Shown here: positions 1 through 7,498 of the stretch, in pieces | Numbering within the stretch: the stretch's first letter is position 1 | Layout of the letters: every line of letters begins with the position of its first letter | DNA from: Spirochaetaceae bacterium | Lineage (GTDB): Bacteria; Spirochaetota; Spirochaetia; SZUA-6; DRHE01 | Assembly: GCA_020353535.1 (NCBI GenBank) | Contig: CP070696.1 | Coordinates: 2,443,507-2,493,723 of the forward strand | Reading direction: 5' to 3' | DNA length: 50,217 nt | Position numbers and translations under genes: made by a program | Notes under the pieces: generated by a model | The model's database searches: none | What the model was told of the DNA's origin: nothing | The model's input: only the letters and a program-made list of their open reading frames with translations

Positions 1-118
1 GCCCGGTGCTCCGGGCGGTGGTGCGCTGACCGTCCCTGTCGTAGGTGCGGTAATAATAAACCGTCTTTCCTGACTTCAGCGTCCTGGGAAAGATGGTAAA
101 AGGTTCTCTATATCGCAT
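1..118 (-). CDS. Tyrosine recombinase (integrase), N-terminal fragment, cut by the window edge
   Basis: The minus strand reads from an ATG at 118 to the left edge as about 39 residues: MRYREPFTIFP, then a lysine/arginine and tyrosine-rich stretch and an ARSTG motif. This matches the opening of spirochaete phage-type integrases, where this part forms the DNA-binding beta-strands ahead of the SAM-like and catalytic domains. The start is supported by a good ribosome site (GAAGGAG) 5 bases upstream. The catalytic R-H-R-Y residues lie outside the window. The gene points away from tRNA-Leu, whose 3' end is 128 bp upstream of the integrase start; this is the usual arrangement of an integrative element inserted at a tRNA. 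Family assignment rests on the N-terminus only, so it is moderately sure. Confidence 0.7.
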   Translation of the reverse strand, partial: MRYREPFTIFPRTLKSGKTVYYYRTYDRDGQRTTARSTG

Positions 119-137
119 GGTTTTCTCCTTCTCGTCG

Positions 138-173
138 CCGGTTCTGGTCACATAACTGGTCACACGGAACCGG
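138..173. repeat. Dyad with paired direct repeats between integrase and tRNA-Leu
   Basis: CCGGTTC (138-144) and GAACCGG (167-173) form a perfect 7-bp inverted repeat. Inside lie two direct copies of CTGGTCACA (144-152 and 156-164), 12 bp apart start to start. The element sits just upstream of the integrase start, where recombinase arm sites or an integrase operator are expected. Its role is inferred only from position. Confidence 0.45.
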
Positions 174-211
174 ATCGACGGATACAGAGAAAAGAAAGGG
201 ATGTCTCGGGG

Positions 212-246
212 AAAGCTAATTTACCGCCAGATAACGAATTAGCTTT
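212..246 (-). terminator. Hairpin directly after tRNA-Leu
   Basis: AAAGCTAATT (212-221) and AATTAGCTTT (237-246) form a perfect 10-bp inverted repeat around a 15-base loop, beginning one base past the tRNA discriminator. On the minus strand the stem ends in TTT then CCCC, so the U-tract is short. It may be a weak terminator or a processing signal for the tRNA transcript. It also lies where an attachment-site core would be expected. Confidence 0.4.
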
Positions 247-331
247 TGCTGTGGAGAGGACTTGAACCTCCATGCGGAAAACCCGCACTAGCCCCTCAAG
301 CTAGCGTGTCTACCAATTCCACCACCACAGC
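247..331 (-). tRNA. tRNA-Leu (anticodon GAG)
   Basis: The minus strand folds as a class II tRNA. The acceptor stem is GCTGTGG/CCACAGC, the D-loop contains GGTAGACA, the anticodon arm is CTAGC-TTGAGGG-GCTAG with anticodon GAG, the long variable arm is TGCGGGTTTTCCGCA, and the T-arm is GAGGTTCAAGTCCTC. The discriminator is A (position 247), as leucine tRNAs require. CCA is not encoded. It decodes CUC and CUU. A strong promoter lies just upstream and an integrase just downstream. Confidence 0.95.
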
Positions 332-343
332 GTTTGCAGAAAA

Positions 344-372
344 AGGATAATGATTCCCACAGGGAATGTCAA
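344..372 (-). promoter_or_regulatory. Sigma-70 promoter of tRNA-Leu with embedded dyad
   Basis: On the minus strand TTGACA (372-367) and TATCCT (349-344) are separated by exactly 17 bases, and the tRNA begins 12 bases further on. The spacer contains a perfect dyad ATTCCC-aca-GGGAAT (353-367). GATAAT (346-351) and ATTATC (372-377) add an outer, slightly off-centre symmetry. Confidence 0.75.
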
Positions 373-449
373 TTATCATCTAGTGTATGAATTTGTGGCA
401 TTGGTATCAACCTGACGACGGTTCTCCGCCACCACCTACCTCCATCCAT

Positions 450-1358
450 CTAATTCGCAAAGAAAATGCGCCGACCCGCGAGCAGAGCCCCCGGATGCAG
501 GCCGAGAGCCAGGGAAGCCTCGGCCACGGGGGTAAAACCGCAGTGCCGGCAGCGAATCTCCCCGCGTTGCTGCAGGTAGCAGCCCGTCCACAAGCTGCCG
601 TCGGGATCCACGTTGGCCAGCGTCCATGAGCGGCAGCGCCAGGTATTCTTGATCATACGCTTCAAGCTGGCTGATGAGTTCAATACAGGCAATTTGCCGG
701 AACGCTTTAATTTCAGGATAGTCCGCACTGCCTGTTCCCGTTCCGCTGGTCTCAACGCCAGATCGAGCTCCCCCTGGTTGTACGGGTAAAAGAACTGAAA
801 GGTTATGCCCCGGATGTTTGCTTCGGAGGCCAGTACTCCTGCTAAAACGGGAATATCATCGATGTTTTCCCGATTTACTGTGTAGTGGATGTAGATGCAT
901 CTGTGCGTTGATGATTTGATATGCTGCAGCGCCCGATCGAAGGATATGTCCCGACTTCGGTTGTGCTGATCCCGGGCTCCGTCCAGACTCACCCAAAGTA
1001 GATCGGTGGGCACATCCAGGGATATGGTTCCGTTGGTGGTGACCCCGACTTTCAGGAACATGGTCCGGGCTTTCTCCGCCAGATCAGAGAAATCGTGGTT
1101 GCCGTCGGTCCACAACAAGGGTTCGCCCCCTTCGAAAATTACGATTCGACAGCCGAGCCGCTCCAGCCTGCTGAGCACTTCCAGAGCCTGCTGCCAGCTC
1201 ATTTTAGCTCCGGGCTCGCGAGCGCGACGGTGGTACGGGCAACCCGTACACCGGAGGTTGCAGTGGTATGTAACCTTGAAGCTGGCCAGCAGGGGCATCT
1301 GACGGCGCAGTAGAAGCGTTTGCAAACCGTAAGATAGGATCGAAGTGCTATTCAGCAT
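450..1358 (-). CDS. Radical SAM protein
   Basis: This 302-residue protein has the radical SAM cluster motif CNLRCTGC (Cys33, 37, 40), preceded by a beta-strand reading LLASFKVTYH. It is followed by a GGEPLL motif that contacts S-adenosylmethionine. A Cys-rich tail (CRSW, then GCYLQQ and CRHCGF) suggests an auxiliary, SPASM-like Fe-S site. The frame stays open upstream to about 1568, but that would run into the divergent neighbour; starting at 1358 gives the usual short lead-in to the cluster. The ribosome site there is weak (GAGA). The gene lies alone between tRNA-Leu and the diphosphoglycerate-synthetase-like gene. Substrate unknown. Confidence 0.75.
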   Translation of the reverse strand: MLNSTSILSYGLQTLLLRRQMPLLASFKVTYHCNLRCTGCPYHRRAREPGAKMSWQQALEVLSRLERLGCRIVIFEGGEPLLWTDGNHDFSDLAEKARTMFLKVGVTTNGTISLDVPTDLLWVSLDGARDQHNRSRDISFDRALQHIKSSTHRCIYIHYTVNRENIDDIPVLAGVLASEANIRGITFQFFYPYNQGELDLALRPAEREQAVRTILKLKRSGKLPVLNSSASLKRMIKNTWRCRSWTLANVDPDGSLWTGCYLQQRGEIRCRHCGFTPVAEASLALGLHPGALLAGRRIFFAN

Positions 1359-1482
1359 GGTCTCGCGTATCCGTGTTATAGCCTGAATGGTATAGTAAAT
1401 CCATGAAACAAAAAACTCGGGAATGCAGATACGAGTGTGATATTGCAACGCCTTGAGGCTTTGGTGTAGCTTTTCAGATGCT

Positions 1483-2799
1483 ATGAACAGGCACATCATT
1501 ATCATGGGGGCGGCGGGCCGGGATTTCCACAACTTCAACGTTCTGTTCCGCGGATGCGATGAAATCAAGGTCGTGGCCTTTACCGCAACTCAGATTCCCG
1601 ATATCGAGGGACGTTGTTATCCCCCTGAGCTGGCCGGGCCTCATTACCCCGAGGGTATTCCCATTCTACCGGAAAAAGAACTGGCGGTGCTGTTCGAAAA
1701 AGAACAGGTCGACGAGGTGGTTTTTTCCTACTCCGATGTGGCCCACCAGTACGTCATGGAGAAGGCATCCCAAGTTATCGCCATGGGTGCGGATTTCCGC
1801 CTGATCGGCTCCCGTGAAAGCATGCTTCAAGCCGAGGTGCCGGTGATCGCGGTCTGCGCGGTGCGCACCGGCTCCGGAAAAAGCCAGACCACCCGAAAGA
1901 TCGCCCAGATTCTAAGAGATATGGGAAAGAAGACGGTGGTGGTGCGCCATCCCATGCCCTATGGAGATCTGACCGCCCAGACGGTGCAGCGTTTCGAGAC
2001 CCTGGAGGACATGGAGCGGCAGCAGTGTACGATCGAAGAGATGGAGGAGTACGAGCCGCATATTCGGCTCGGTTTCATCGTGTACGCCGGCGTGGATTAC
2101 GGGCAGATCCTGGAAAAGGCTCAAGAAGAGGCGGATGTGATTCTGTGGGACGGGGGCAACAACGACATACCGTTTTACAAGCCGGATCTGCACATAACCG
2201 TGGCCGATCCCCATCGCCCGGGACACGAGCTGTCCTACTTCCCCGGCAGAATCAATCTGCTCATGGCGGATGTGGTGGTCATCAACAAGGTCGATACGGC
2301 AGCACCAGAGGCGGTCGGTGTCCTGCGGGAAAACGTGTACCGCCTGAATCCCGCTGCCGCGGTTGTAGATGCGGCTTCGCCGATATTCCTGGAAGGAGGT
2401 GAGCAAATCTGGAACAAGCGGGTGCTGGTCGTGGAGGACGGTCCTACACTGACTCACGGAGAGATGACCTACGGTGCCGGTGTGATCGCGGCCAGGAAAT
2501 ACGGAGCAGCGGAGATCATCAATCCCAGAGCTTTCACCAGCGGAACGATTCGCCAGACCTACGAAACCTATCCGGATATCGGCAGCGTGCTTCCCGCGGT
2601 CGGCTACGGGGAGCAGCAGATTAAAGACCTGGAGACAACCATCAACAACGTACCCTGCGATCTGGTGATCATCGCCACTCCTGTCGATCTGACCCGGATC
2701 ATCTCGATCAACAAGCCGATGCTCAAGGTAGGGTACGAGCTGCAGGAGATCGGTAAACCCGACCTCAAGGATCTGATAGAAAAACACCTGAATCTTTGA
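1483..2799 (+). CDS. Cyclic 2,3-diphosphoglycerate synthetase-like P-loop protein
   Basis: The 438-residue product starts MNRHIIIMGAAGRD, a Rossmann-like beginning. It carries a P-loop RTGSGKSQTT at residues 128-137, a DGGNND segment and a VINKVD motif resembling a GTPase NKxD. The whole length resembles bacterial homologues of archaeal cyclic 2,3-diphosphoglycerate synthetase, an ATP-dependent enzyme that cyclises 2,3-bisphosphoglycerate. Many bacterial members have no proven reaction, so this one should be read as a P-loop NTPase of that family. ornithine carbamoyltransferase starts 43 bp downstream on the same strand. A reading start at 1453 is possible, but 1483 matches the family N-terminus. 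No clear Shine-Dalgarno is seen before 1483. Confidence 0.82.
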   Translation: MNRHIIIMGAAGRDFHNFNVLFRGCDEIKVVAFTATQIPDIEGRCYPPELAGPHYPEGIPILPEKELAVLFEKEQVDEVVFSYSDVAHQYVMEKASQVIAMGADFRLIGSRESMLQAEVPVIAVCAVRTGSGKSQTTRKIAQILRDMGKKTVVVRHPMPYGDLTAQTVQRFETLEDMERQQCTIEEMEEYEPHIRLGFIVYAGVDYGQILEKAQEEADVILWDGGNNDIPFYKPDLHITVADPHRPGHELSYFPGRINLLMADVVVINKVDTAAPEAVGVLRENVYRLNPAAAVVDAASPIFLEGGEQIWNKRVLVVEDGPTLTHGEMTYGAGVIAARKYGAAEIINPRAFTSGTIRQTYETYPDIGSVLPAVGYGEQQIKDLETTINNVPCDLVIIATPVDLTRIISINKPMLKVGYELQEIGKPDLKDLIEKHLNL

Positions 2800-2842
2800 G
2801 TTTACAGGAAATACACCCGATTATTAGTACAAAGGAGAAATC

Positions 2843-3781
2843 ATGGCCTTCAACCTGAAAGGACGATCCCTGCTGACCTTGAAAGACTACTCCCCGGAGG
2901 AGATCACCTTCCTGTTGGAGCTCTCCCACCAGGTCAAACGGGAGCGCCGGGCCGGGAACCTGACCCAGCGATTCCTCGGGAAGACCCTGGCTTTGTTGTT
3001 CGAGAAACGGTCCACCCGCACCCGCTGCGCCTTCGAGACTGCCTTTGGAGAAGAGGGCGGCCATCCGGTGTTTCTCTCCTCCAGCGACATCCAGCTGGGT
3101 GCCAAGGAGTCGATAGAGGACACCGCTCGGGTTTTAGGACGCATGTTCGATGCCATTCAGTTCCGTGGTTTCAAGCAGGAAATGGTGGAAGCCCTGGCGG
3201 AGTATTCCGGAGTCCCCGTGTACAACGGGCTCACCGATCTGTACCACCCCACCCAGATTCTGGCGGATCTGATGACCGTCCAGGAGGTATTCGGGCGTCT
3301 GAAAGGCATCAAGCTGGTCTATGCGGGGGACGGGCGTAACAATGTCGCCCGCTCTCTACTCATCGGCTGCACCAAGTTGGGCACCGACTACACTGTGATA
3401 GCGCCTGAAACCCTGCAGCCGGACCGGGAAACGGTGGCCCTGTGCCGGGAATACGCCAAGCAGAGCGGCTCGAAGATCGAAGTTACGACGGATGTGGCCA
3501 AAGGGGTGAAGGACGCGAACGTTCTGTACACGGACGTGTGGGTATCCATGGGGGAGGAGGAGAAATCCAAGGAACGCCTCGAGATGCTTCGCCCCTACCA
3601 GGTGGATGAGAAGATGATGGCCGCCACGGGCAAGAACGATACGATTTTCATGCATTGTCTGCCCGCCGTGAAGGGGAACGAGGTTACCTTCGAGGTGATC
3701 GAGAGTACCGCCTCCAAGGTGTGGGATGAGGCTGAGAACAGAAAACACACGATCAAGGCGGTCATGCTGGCTACGATATAA
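2843..3781 (+). CDS. argF: Ornithine carbamoyltransferase
   Basis: Transfers the carbamoyl group between carbamoyl phosphate and ornithine/citrulline, in arginine synthesis or in the arginine deiminase pathway. The 312-residue protein shows the carbamoyl-phosphate loop STRTR (57-61), HPTQ (135-138), the ornithine-loop motif DVWVSMG (231-237) and the catalytic HCLP (271-274). SMG and HCLP together mark an ornithine rather than aspartate carbamoyltransferase. A strong ribosome site (AAAGGAG) precedes the ATG. No arginine deiminase, carbamate kinase or other arg gene lies nearby, so anabolic and catabolic roles cannot be told apart from context. It probably shares a transcript with the upstream P-loop gene. 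Confidence 0.93.
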   Translation: MAFNLKGRSLLTLKDYSPEEITFLLELSHQVKRERRAGNLTQRFLGKTLALLFEKRSTRTRCAFETAFGEEGGHPVFLSSSDIQLGAKESIEDTARVLGRMFDAIQFRGFKQEMVEALAEYSGVPVYNGLTDLYHPTQILADLMTVQEVFGRLKGIKLVYAGDGRNNVARSLLIGCTKLGTDYTVIAPETLQPDRETVALCREYAKQSGSKIEVTTDVAKGVKDANVLYTDVWVSMGEEEKSKERLEMLRPYQVDEKMMAATGKNDTIFMHCLPAVKGNEVTFEVIESTASKVWDEAENRKHTIKAVMLATI

Positions 3782-3803
3782 TTATGAATTGATTGGAGGT
3801 ATC

Positions 3804-4205
3804 ATGAAACGGACGGTTCTGCTCATCGTACTGATCTTTTTGCTGTTGGGAACACTTGCCGTCAGTGCCCAGACACAGGATCCGAAGCTTTACGTCAAAA
3901 CTGTGGGCATCATGAAGATCCTGAATCATGCCCTGGGTTACAAAGTCCTGTACCTGAAGAGCTCAATGGAAGTGGGGGAGTTCTACGTGCCCCACTCCTG
4001 GTTCAAGGCGGGCGGCAAGGCGGAGCTCATCCTGGGGAATGGCCCGGCCTATCCCTACTTCTCCGTATTCTACAGGGAAGGGAAATTCGACCACATCAAG
4101 CTCTACGCCCCTGAGAACATCCAGCACCTTGCCTGGGGACGGCTCAAAAGACAGGCGGGAGACAGCAGCAAATTCGAGGTTGAGACGCTCGATCTCGAGT
4201 TCTAA
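3804..4205 (+). CDS. Small secreted protein of unknown function
   Basis: The 133-residue product opens with a clear signal peptide (MKRT, a run of hydrophobic residues, then VSAQTQ). The mature part of about 110 residues is rich in beta-forming and aromatic residues. No family is recognised. The start at 3804 is chosen because TTGGAGGT lies 6 bases upstream and the signal peptide begins there; the frame is open further upstream inside argF. It is 22 bp from argF and 6 bp from the M24 gene, so it is probably cotranscribed. Export to the periplasm is the only property that can be claimed. Confidence 0.7.
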   Translation: MKRTVLLIVLIFLLLGTLAVSAQTQDPKLYVKTVGIMKILNHALGYKVLYLKSSMEVGEFYVPHSWFKAGGKAELILGNGPAYPYFSVFYREGKFDHIKLYAPENIQHLAWGRLKRQAGDSSKFEVETLDLEF

Positions 4206-4211
4206 GCTCCG

Positions 4212-5390
4212 ATGCTGAGCACAAAACAAGCCTCTACAGCCATGCGGGAGGAAAACCTCAGCGCATGGCTTTTTTCTAACTTTCATCACAAAGATCCCAT
4301 TTCGGACAGAATCCTGGAGATCTCGCCGGGCGCCACGAACTCGCGTCCCTGGATCTATTTACTGCGCCAGGACGGATCGGCGGAGAAACTGGTCCATGTG
4401 ATTGAGAACAAGATACTCGATCATCTTCCCGGGCACGGTCGGGTGTACGCTTCCCGGCAGGAGTATCTCTCCCATTTGAAGGAGATGGCAGCAGGATTAC
4501 GGGATGTTGCCTGCCACTTCTCCGCGCAGCTGCCGGCAATTTCCTTTCTCGATCATGGCACGGCCGGATTACTGGAGGAATGCGGATTCTCCTTGAGTTC
4601 CGCCTCCTCACTGATCCAGCGTCTTCTCGGCGGGCTGGATCAGGCGGGTATCGACAGCCACCGGAGGGCGGCGGATTACTTGTACGACGTGGTGGCCTGG
4701 GTGTGGGAGCGGCTGCGCAAGGAGATGCGCTCCGGCGGACCTGTATGGGAGACCACGGTACAGGGGTGGATCATGGGGAAGTTCGAAGAGTTGGGTTTGA
4801 TCACCCATTCTCCTCCGATCGTCGCGGTTGGGCGGCACTCGGCGGATCCGCACTACAGCCCGGAGACGGGCGGTTCGGCACGCGGCGCTGCCTTGGAGTC
4901 CGGGGCGGTGCTGCAGCTCGATCTCTGGGCTAAAGAAAGGGCCCCCGGCTCCATCTATGCGGATATATCCTGGGTAGGCGTCCTGGATGCCCGCATACCG
5001 CTGGAGGCGCAGAAGGTGTTTCATGCGGTGGTCGAGGCTCGCGAGCTGGCCTTCCGCTTCATCGAACAATCTTTAGCTGCCGGAGGCGATGTGTCCGGAG
5101 AACAGGTTGACCGGGGGGTTCGTGCATTTCTCGAACGATCTGGTTACGGTGATAGCTTGAGGCACCGCACCGGCCACGGGATCGATCAGGAAGTTCACGG
5201 ATTCGGGGTGAACCTGGATAGCGTGGAATTTCCGGATCCGCGTCTGATTTTGGAAGGTTCCTGTTTCTCGATCGAGCCGGGGCTGTACCTCGACGAGTTC
5301 GGAATGCGTTCGGAGATCAACGTGTATATCTCAGGAGACAAACCCGTGATCTCCGGAAAACATCCTCAATTCGAGATTCTGCACTTCTGA
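4212..5390 (+). CDS. M24 family metallopeptidase (Xaa-Pro aminopeptidase-like)
   Basis: The C-terminal half of this 392-residue protein has the pita-bread fold signature of creatinase/aminopeptidase P enzymes. Five expected metal ligands can be placed: Asp237 (LQLDLWAK), Asp251 (YADISW), His322 (TGHGID), Glu355 (SIEPG) and Glu368 (RSEIN). All are present, so an active dinuclear metal site is likely. The N-terminal half is shorter and divergent, as in cytoplasmic Xaa-Pro dipeptidase-like proteins. There is no signal peptide. Methionine 11 (4242) is an alternative start; neither has a strong ribosome site. The exact peptide or non-peptide substrate cannot be told. Confidence 0.85.
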   Translation: MLSTKQASTAMREENLSAWLFSNFHHKDPISDRILEISPGATNSRPWIYLLRQDGSAEKLVHVIENKILDHLPGHGRVYASRQEYLSHLKEMAAGLRDVACHFSAQLPAISFLDHGTAGLLEECGFSLSSASSLIQRLLGGLDQAGIDSHRRAADYLYDVVAWVWERLRKEMRSGGPVWETTVQGWIMGKFEELGLITHSPPIVAVGRHSADPHYSPETGGSARGAALESGAVLQLDLWAKERAPGSIYADISWVGVLDARIPLEAQKVFHAVVEARELAFRFIEQSLAAGGDVSGEQVDRGVRAFLERSGYGDSLRHRTGHGIDQEVHGFGVNLDSVEFPDPRLILEGSCFSIEPGLYLDEFGMRSEINVYISGDKPVISGKHPQFEILHF

Positions 5391-5400
5391 AGAGGCAATC

Positions 5401-6384
5401 GTGAACGCATCATTTTGTCCCCCCGACGGCGTGATCGAGTTTCTCGAGGGCTATCAGAAATTTCTGGTGTTTGGCCACGTGGAGCCGGATGCCGACTGTG
5501 TGGCCTCGCAGCTGGTTCTGAGCAGTTTTTTCCGGAGGCGGGGAAAGGAAGTTATGATTTTTTCCGAAGGTCCCTTTGACCGACCGGAGATCATTGCCTA
5601 TGAGCAGCGCTTTCGAAAACGAATCGAGGATTCAAATCTGAAGGGAGACCCCGCTGCGCTGATCCTGGACTGTTCGACAGCCGACCGTATCGGATCGATG
5701 GAAAAGAGGATTCAAGGGCTTCCCGTCCTGGTTGTCGATCATCACGCCGCCGGCGAAGATTTTGGGGATGTTCGCTGGGTGGATCCCAGGGCTCCCTCGG
5801 TCACATTTCTGATTCAGCACCTGATCGAAGCATACCTCGACAGGCCGACACCGGGAGAAGCGGGATTGCTGCTCTTTGGTCTTGCCCGGGATACCGGATT
5901 CTTTCGTCACCTGGTGGAGAACAGTGGCTTCGTGTTTGAAGCGGTATCCCGGCTGGTGGATATCGGGGCTTCGCCTAGAGAGACCTACCGGATGATCCAC
6001 TCCGGATGGGAGCTAGCAAAAGCCAAGCTGCTGGCCCTTTCGCTTCAACGGGTGGAGAGTGAGTTGAAAGGCAAGGTGCTGATAACCTATCAATCGCTAG
6101 AAGACCTGCATTCCCTGGGATCGAAGGCAGCCCGCGGTTCGGATGAAGTCTACCGCATTCTGCAGGCGGTACGAGGCGTTGAAGTGGTCGCCTTTATTCA
6201 GGAGGAAGAGCGGGATCGCTGTTCGGTGGGCCTTCGCTCCAATGGGGAGTACGACGTAGGCACTCTGGCCCGATCGATGGGCGGAGGGGGCCATACCCTG
6301 GCCGCCGGATACACAGTCGCGGGCAGTGTTCCCGTCGTACACAGCCAGCTTCTTGCTGCCTTGAAGCACCTTGTGAAGAGCTGA
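5401..6384 (+). CDS. DHH/DHHA1 phosphoesterase (NrnA-like)
   Basis: The 327-residue protein has an N-terminal DHH domain: GHVEPDADC (25-33) is the first metal-binding motif, LILDCST (88-94) the second and VDHHA (112-116) the signature motif. A C-terminal DHHA1 domain ends in GGGGHTLAAGY, which binds the substrate's phosphate or nucleotide. Relatives are NrnA-type enzymes that degrade very short RNAs, pGpG or 3'-phosphoadenosine 5'-phosphate using manganese. Translation starts at GTG 5401, 10 bases after the M24 stop, with a short AAGAGGC ribosome site. It is the last gene of the run that begins with the P-loop gene at 1483. Confidence 0.9.
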   Translation: MNASFCPPDGVIEFLEGYQKFLVFGHVEPDADCVASQLVLSSFFRRRGKEVMIFSEGPFDRPEIIAYEQRFRKRIEDSNLKGDPAALILDCSTADRIGSMEKRIQGLPVLVVDHHAAGEDFGDVRWVDPRAPSVTFLIQHLIEAYLDRPTPGEAGLLLFGLARDTGFFRHLVENSGFVFEAVSRLVDIGASPRETYRMIHSGWELAKAKLLALSLQRVESELKGKVLITYQSLEDLHSLGSKAARGSDEVYRILQAVRGVEVVAFIQEEERDRCSVGLRSNGEYDVGTLARSMGGGGHTLAAGYTVAGSVPVVHSQLLAALKHLVKS

Positions 6385-6462
6385 TACCATCCCGGTTCGA
6401 TCACGAAGTGTAAATGAATGTAAACAAAGCTTGAATCCAACCGTCGCCTTGAACCCTTTTTC

Positions 6463-6478
6463 TGGCACGATAGTTGCA
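6463..6478 (+). promoter_or_regulatory. Sigma-54 (-24/-12) promoter
   Basis: The sequence TGGCAC-GATAG-TTGCA matches the RpoN consensus TGGCAC-N5-TTGCW at every position. The predicted start near 6489 gives a leader of about 22 bases before the ATG at 6511, with GGAGGCGGG as ribosome site. Transcription from such a promoter needs RpoN and an AAA+ activator; neither is encoded in this window. Confidence 0.85.
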
Positions 6479-6510
6479 AATCCAGAGAAAAATGTGCCAG
6501 GAGGCGGGCG

Positions 6511-7395
6511 ATGGAGTCTCTCAATTCTCTGGTTGCCTACTATCAGAACACCGGCTTGGGTTTGGCGGAAATCGTGAAACGACTCTCCCTTCGCATCTAC
6601 AACTACCCTAGGGGTAAATTCCAGGCCGGCGAGGATGACTGTGGCGAGTTTTACCTGTTTTTCTATCCCCGTCTGCTTCGATCCCTCGCCAGATTCGAGG
6701 ATCGGGGAAAGCCGTTTGAATGGTATTTCAACTCGATTCTGCGCTGGCACTACAAGGCTTACTGCTCCCAAAAGCGGCAGGAGCAGAGTCGTTGGGCCGT
6801 GGCGCGAAATGCACTTTTTTGGGAGCACCCTGAACCTGTCATGGGAGCATATCTGCCAAATTCAGGATCGGACGGGCATGAGAACATCATCCCTATCGAT
6901 CGATTGGGGCGTTCCCGGGACACCACCTGGCGCAGGCGTATACTGTTCCTGGCCTTGAAGAATGCCCGGCAGCTGGATGAAGCAGGAGTTGCCTGGATCA
7001 GCGATTTGACGGGTATCGGACAGGATCATCTGATCGGGATGATTGAGCGATTGAGGGCCAGTCTGTACAAGCGTGAGCTCCGCCTGCACAAACTGTATTA
7101 CCGTCAAAACAGGGCCTTCACCAAGATCCTTCTGCTCCAGCAGGAGCTGCTCTGGGAGGTTGATCCCGGGAGGAAGGTGGAGCTTGCCCTTTCCCTCTGT
7201 GACTTGAGAAAGACGCTCCATGGCCTGCAGGGTAGGATCCGGCGGGTCAGGTTACATCCCAGCAACCGTCAGATCGCCGAGCTTCTCCAGATCCCGAAGG
7301 GGACTGTGGATACATCTCTGTTCTGGCTGCGGAGGCAGTTGTTGCGCAGTGACAACCATGCTGATCCGGAGCAGAAGCCTCAGCTGTGCGCCTGA
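6511..7395 (+). CDS. Sigma-70-like regulatory protein (divergent sigma factor)
   Basis: The 294-residue product has two parts resembling a sigma factor. Near residues 40-95, an acidic and aromatic helix set (GEFYLFFYPRLLRSL, then KPFEWYFNSILRWHYKAYC) looks like sigma region 2. At the C-terminus (about 250-275), SNRQIAELLQIPKGTVDTSL looks like a region 4 helix-turn-helix. A long basic helical middle separates them, longer than in ECF sigma factors. I regard it as a spirochaete-type sigma-like protein, but cannot exclude another kind of DNA-binding regulator. It is preceded by a perfect sigma-54 promoter, so its expression probably depends on RpoN. rdgB follows, with its own promoter. Confidence 0.65.
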   Translation: MESLNSLVAYYQNTGLGLAEIVKRLSLRIYNYPRGKFQAGEDDCGEFYLFFYPRLLRSLARFEDRGKPFEWYFNSILRWHYKAYCSQKRQEQSRWAVARNALFWEHPEPVMGAYLPNSGSDGHENIIPIDRLGRSRDTTWRRRILFLALKNARQLDEAGVAWISDLTGIGQDHLIGMIERLRASLYKRELRLHKLYYRQNRAFTKILLLQQELLWEVDPGRKVELALSLCDLRKTLHGLQGRIRRVRLHPSNRQIAELLQIPKGTVDTSLFWLRRQLLRSDNHADPEQKPQLCA

Positions 7396-7457
7396 CATGC
7401 CTCGGTTGTAGGCTCTACACATCGGATCCGTGTATTCGAGGCTGAGCTACAGACCCA

Positions 7458-7485
7458 TTGACGGCGGATTGATTCCCTGTACAAT
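7458..7485 (+). promoter_or_regulatory. Sigma-70 promoter of rdgB, nearly leaderless
   Basis: TTGACG (7458-7463) and TACAAT (7480-7485) are 16 bp apart. The expected start near 7492 leaves only about 7 bases before the ATG at 7499, and no Shine-Dalgarno sequence is present there. Confidence 0.6.
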
Positions 7486-7498
7486 AGAGCCCTGCGCC

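Noticed and set aside
1912..2787. Open frame of 291 codons antisense to the diphosphoglycerate-synthetase-like gene
   Set aside because: No motif or ribosome site, and it lies wholly inside a recognised gene.
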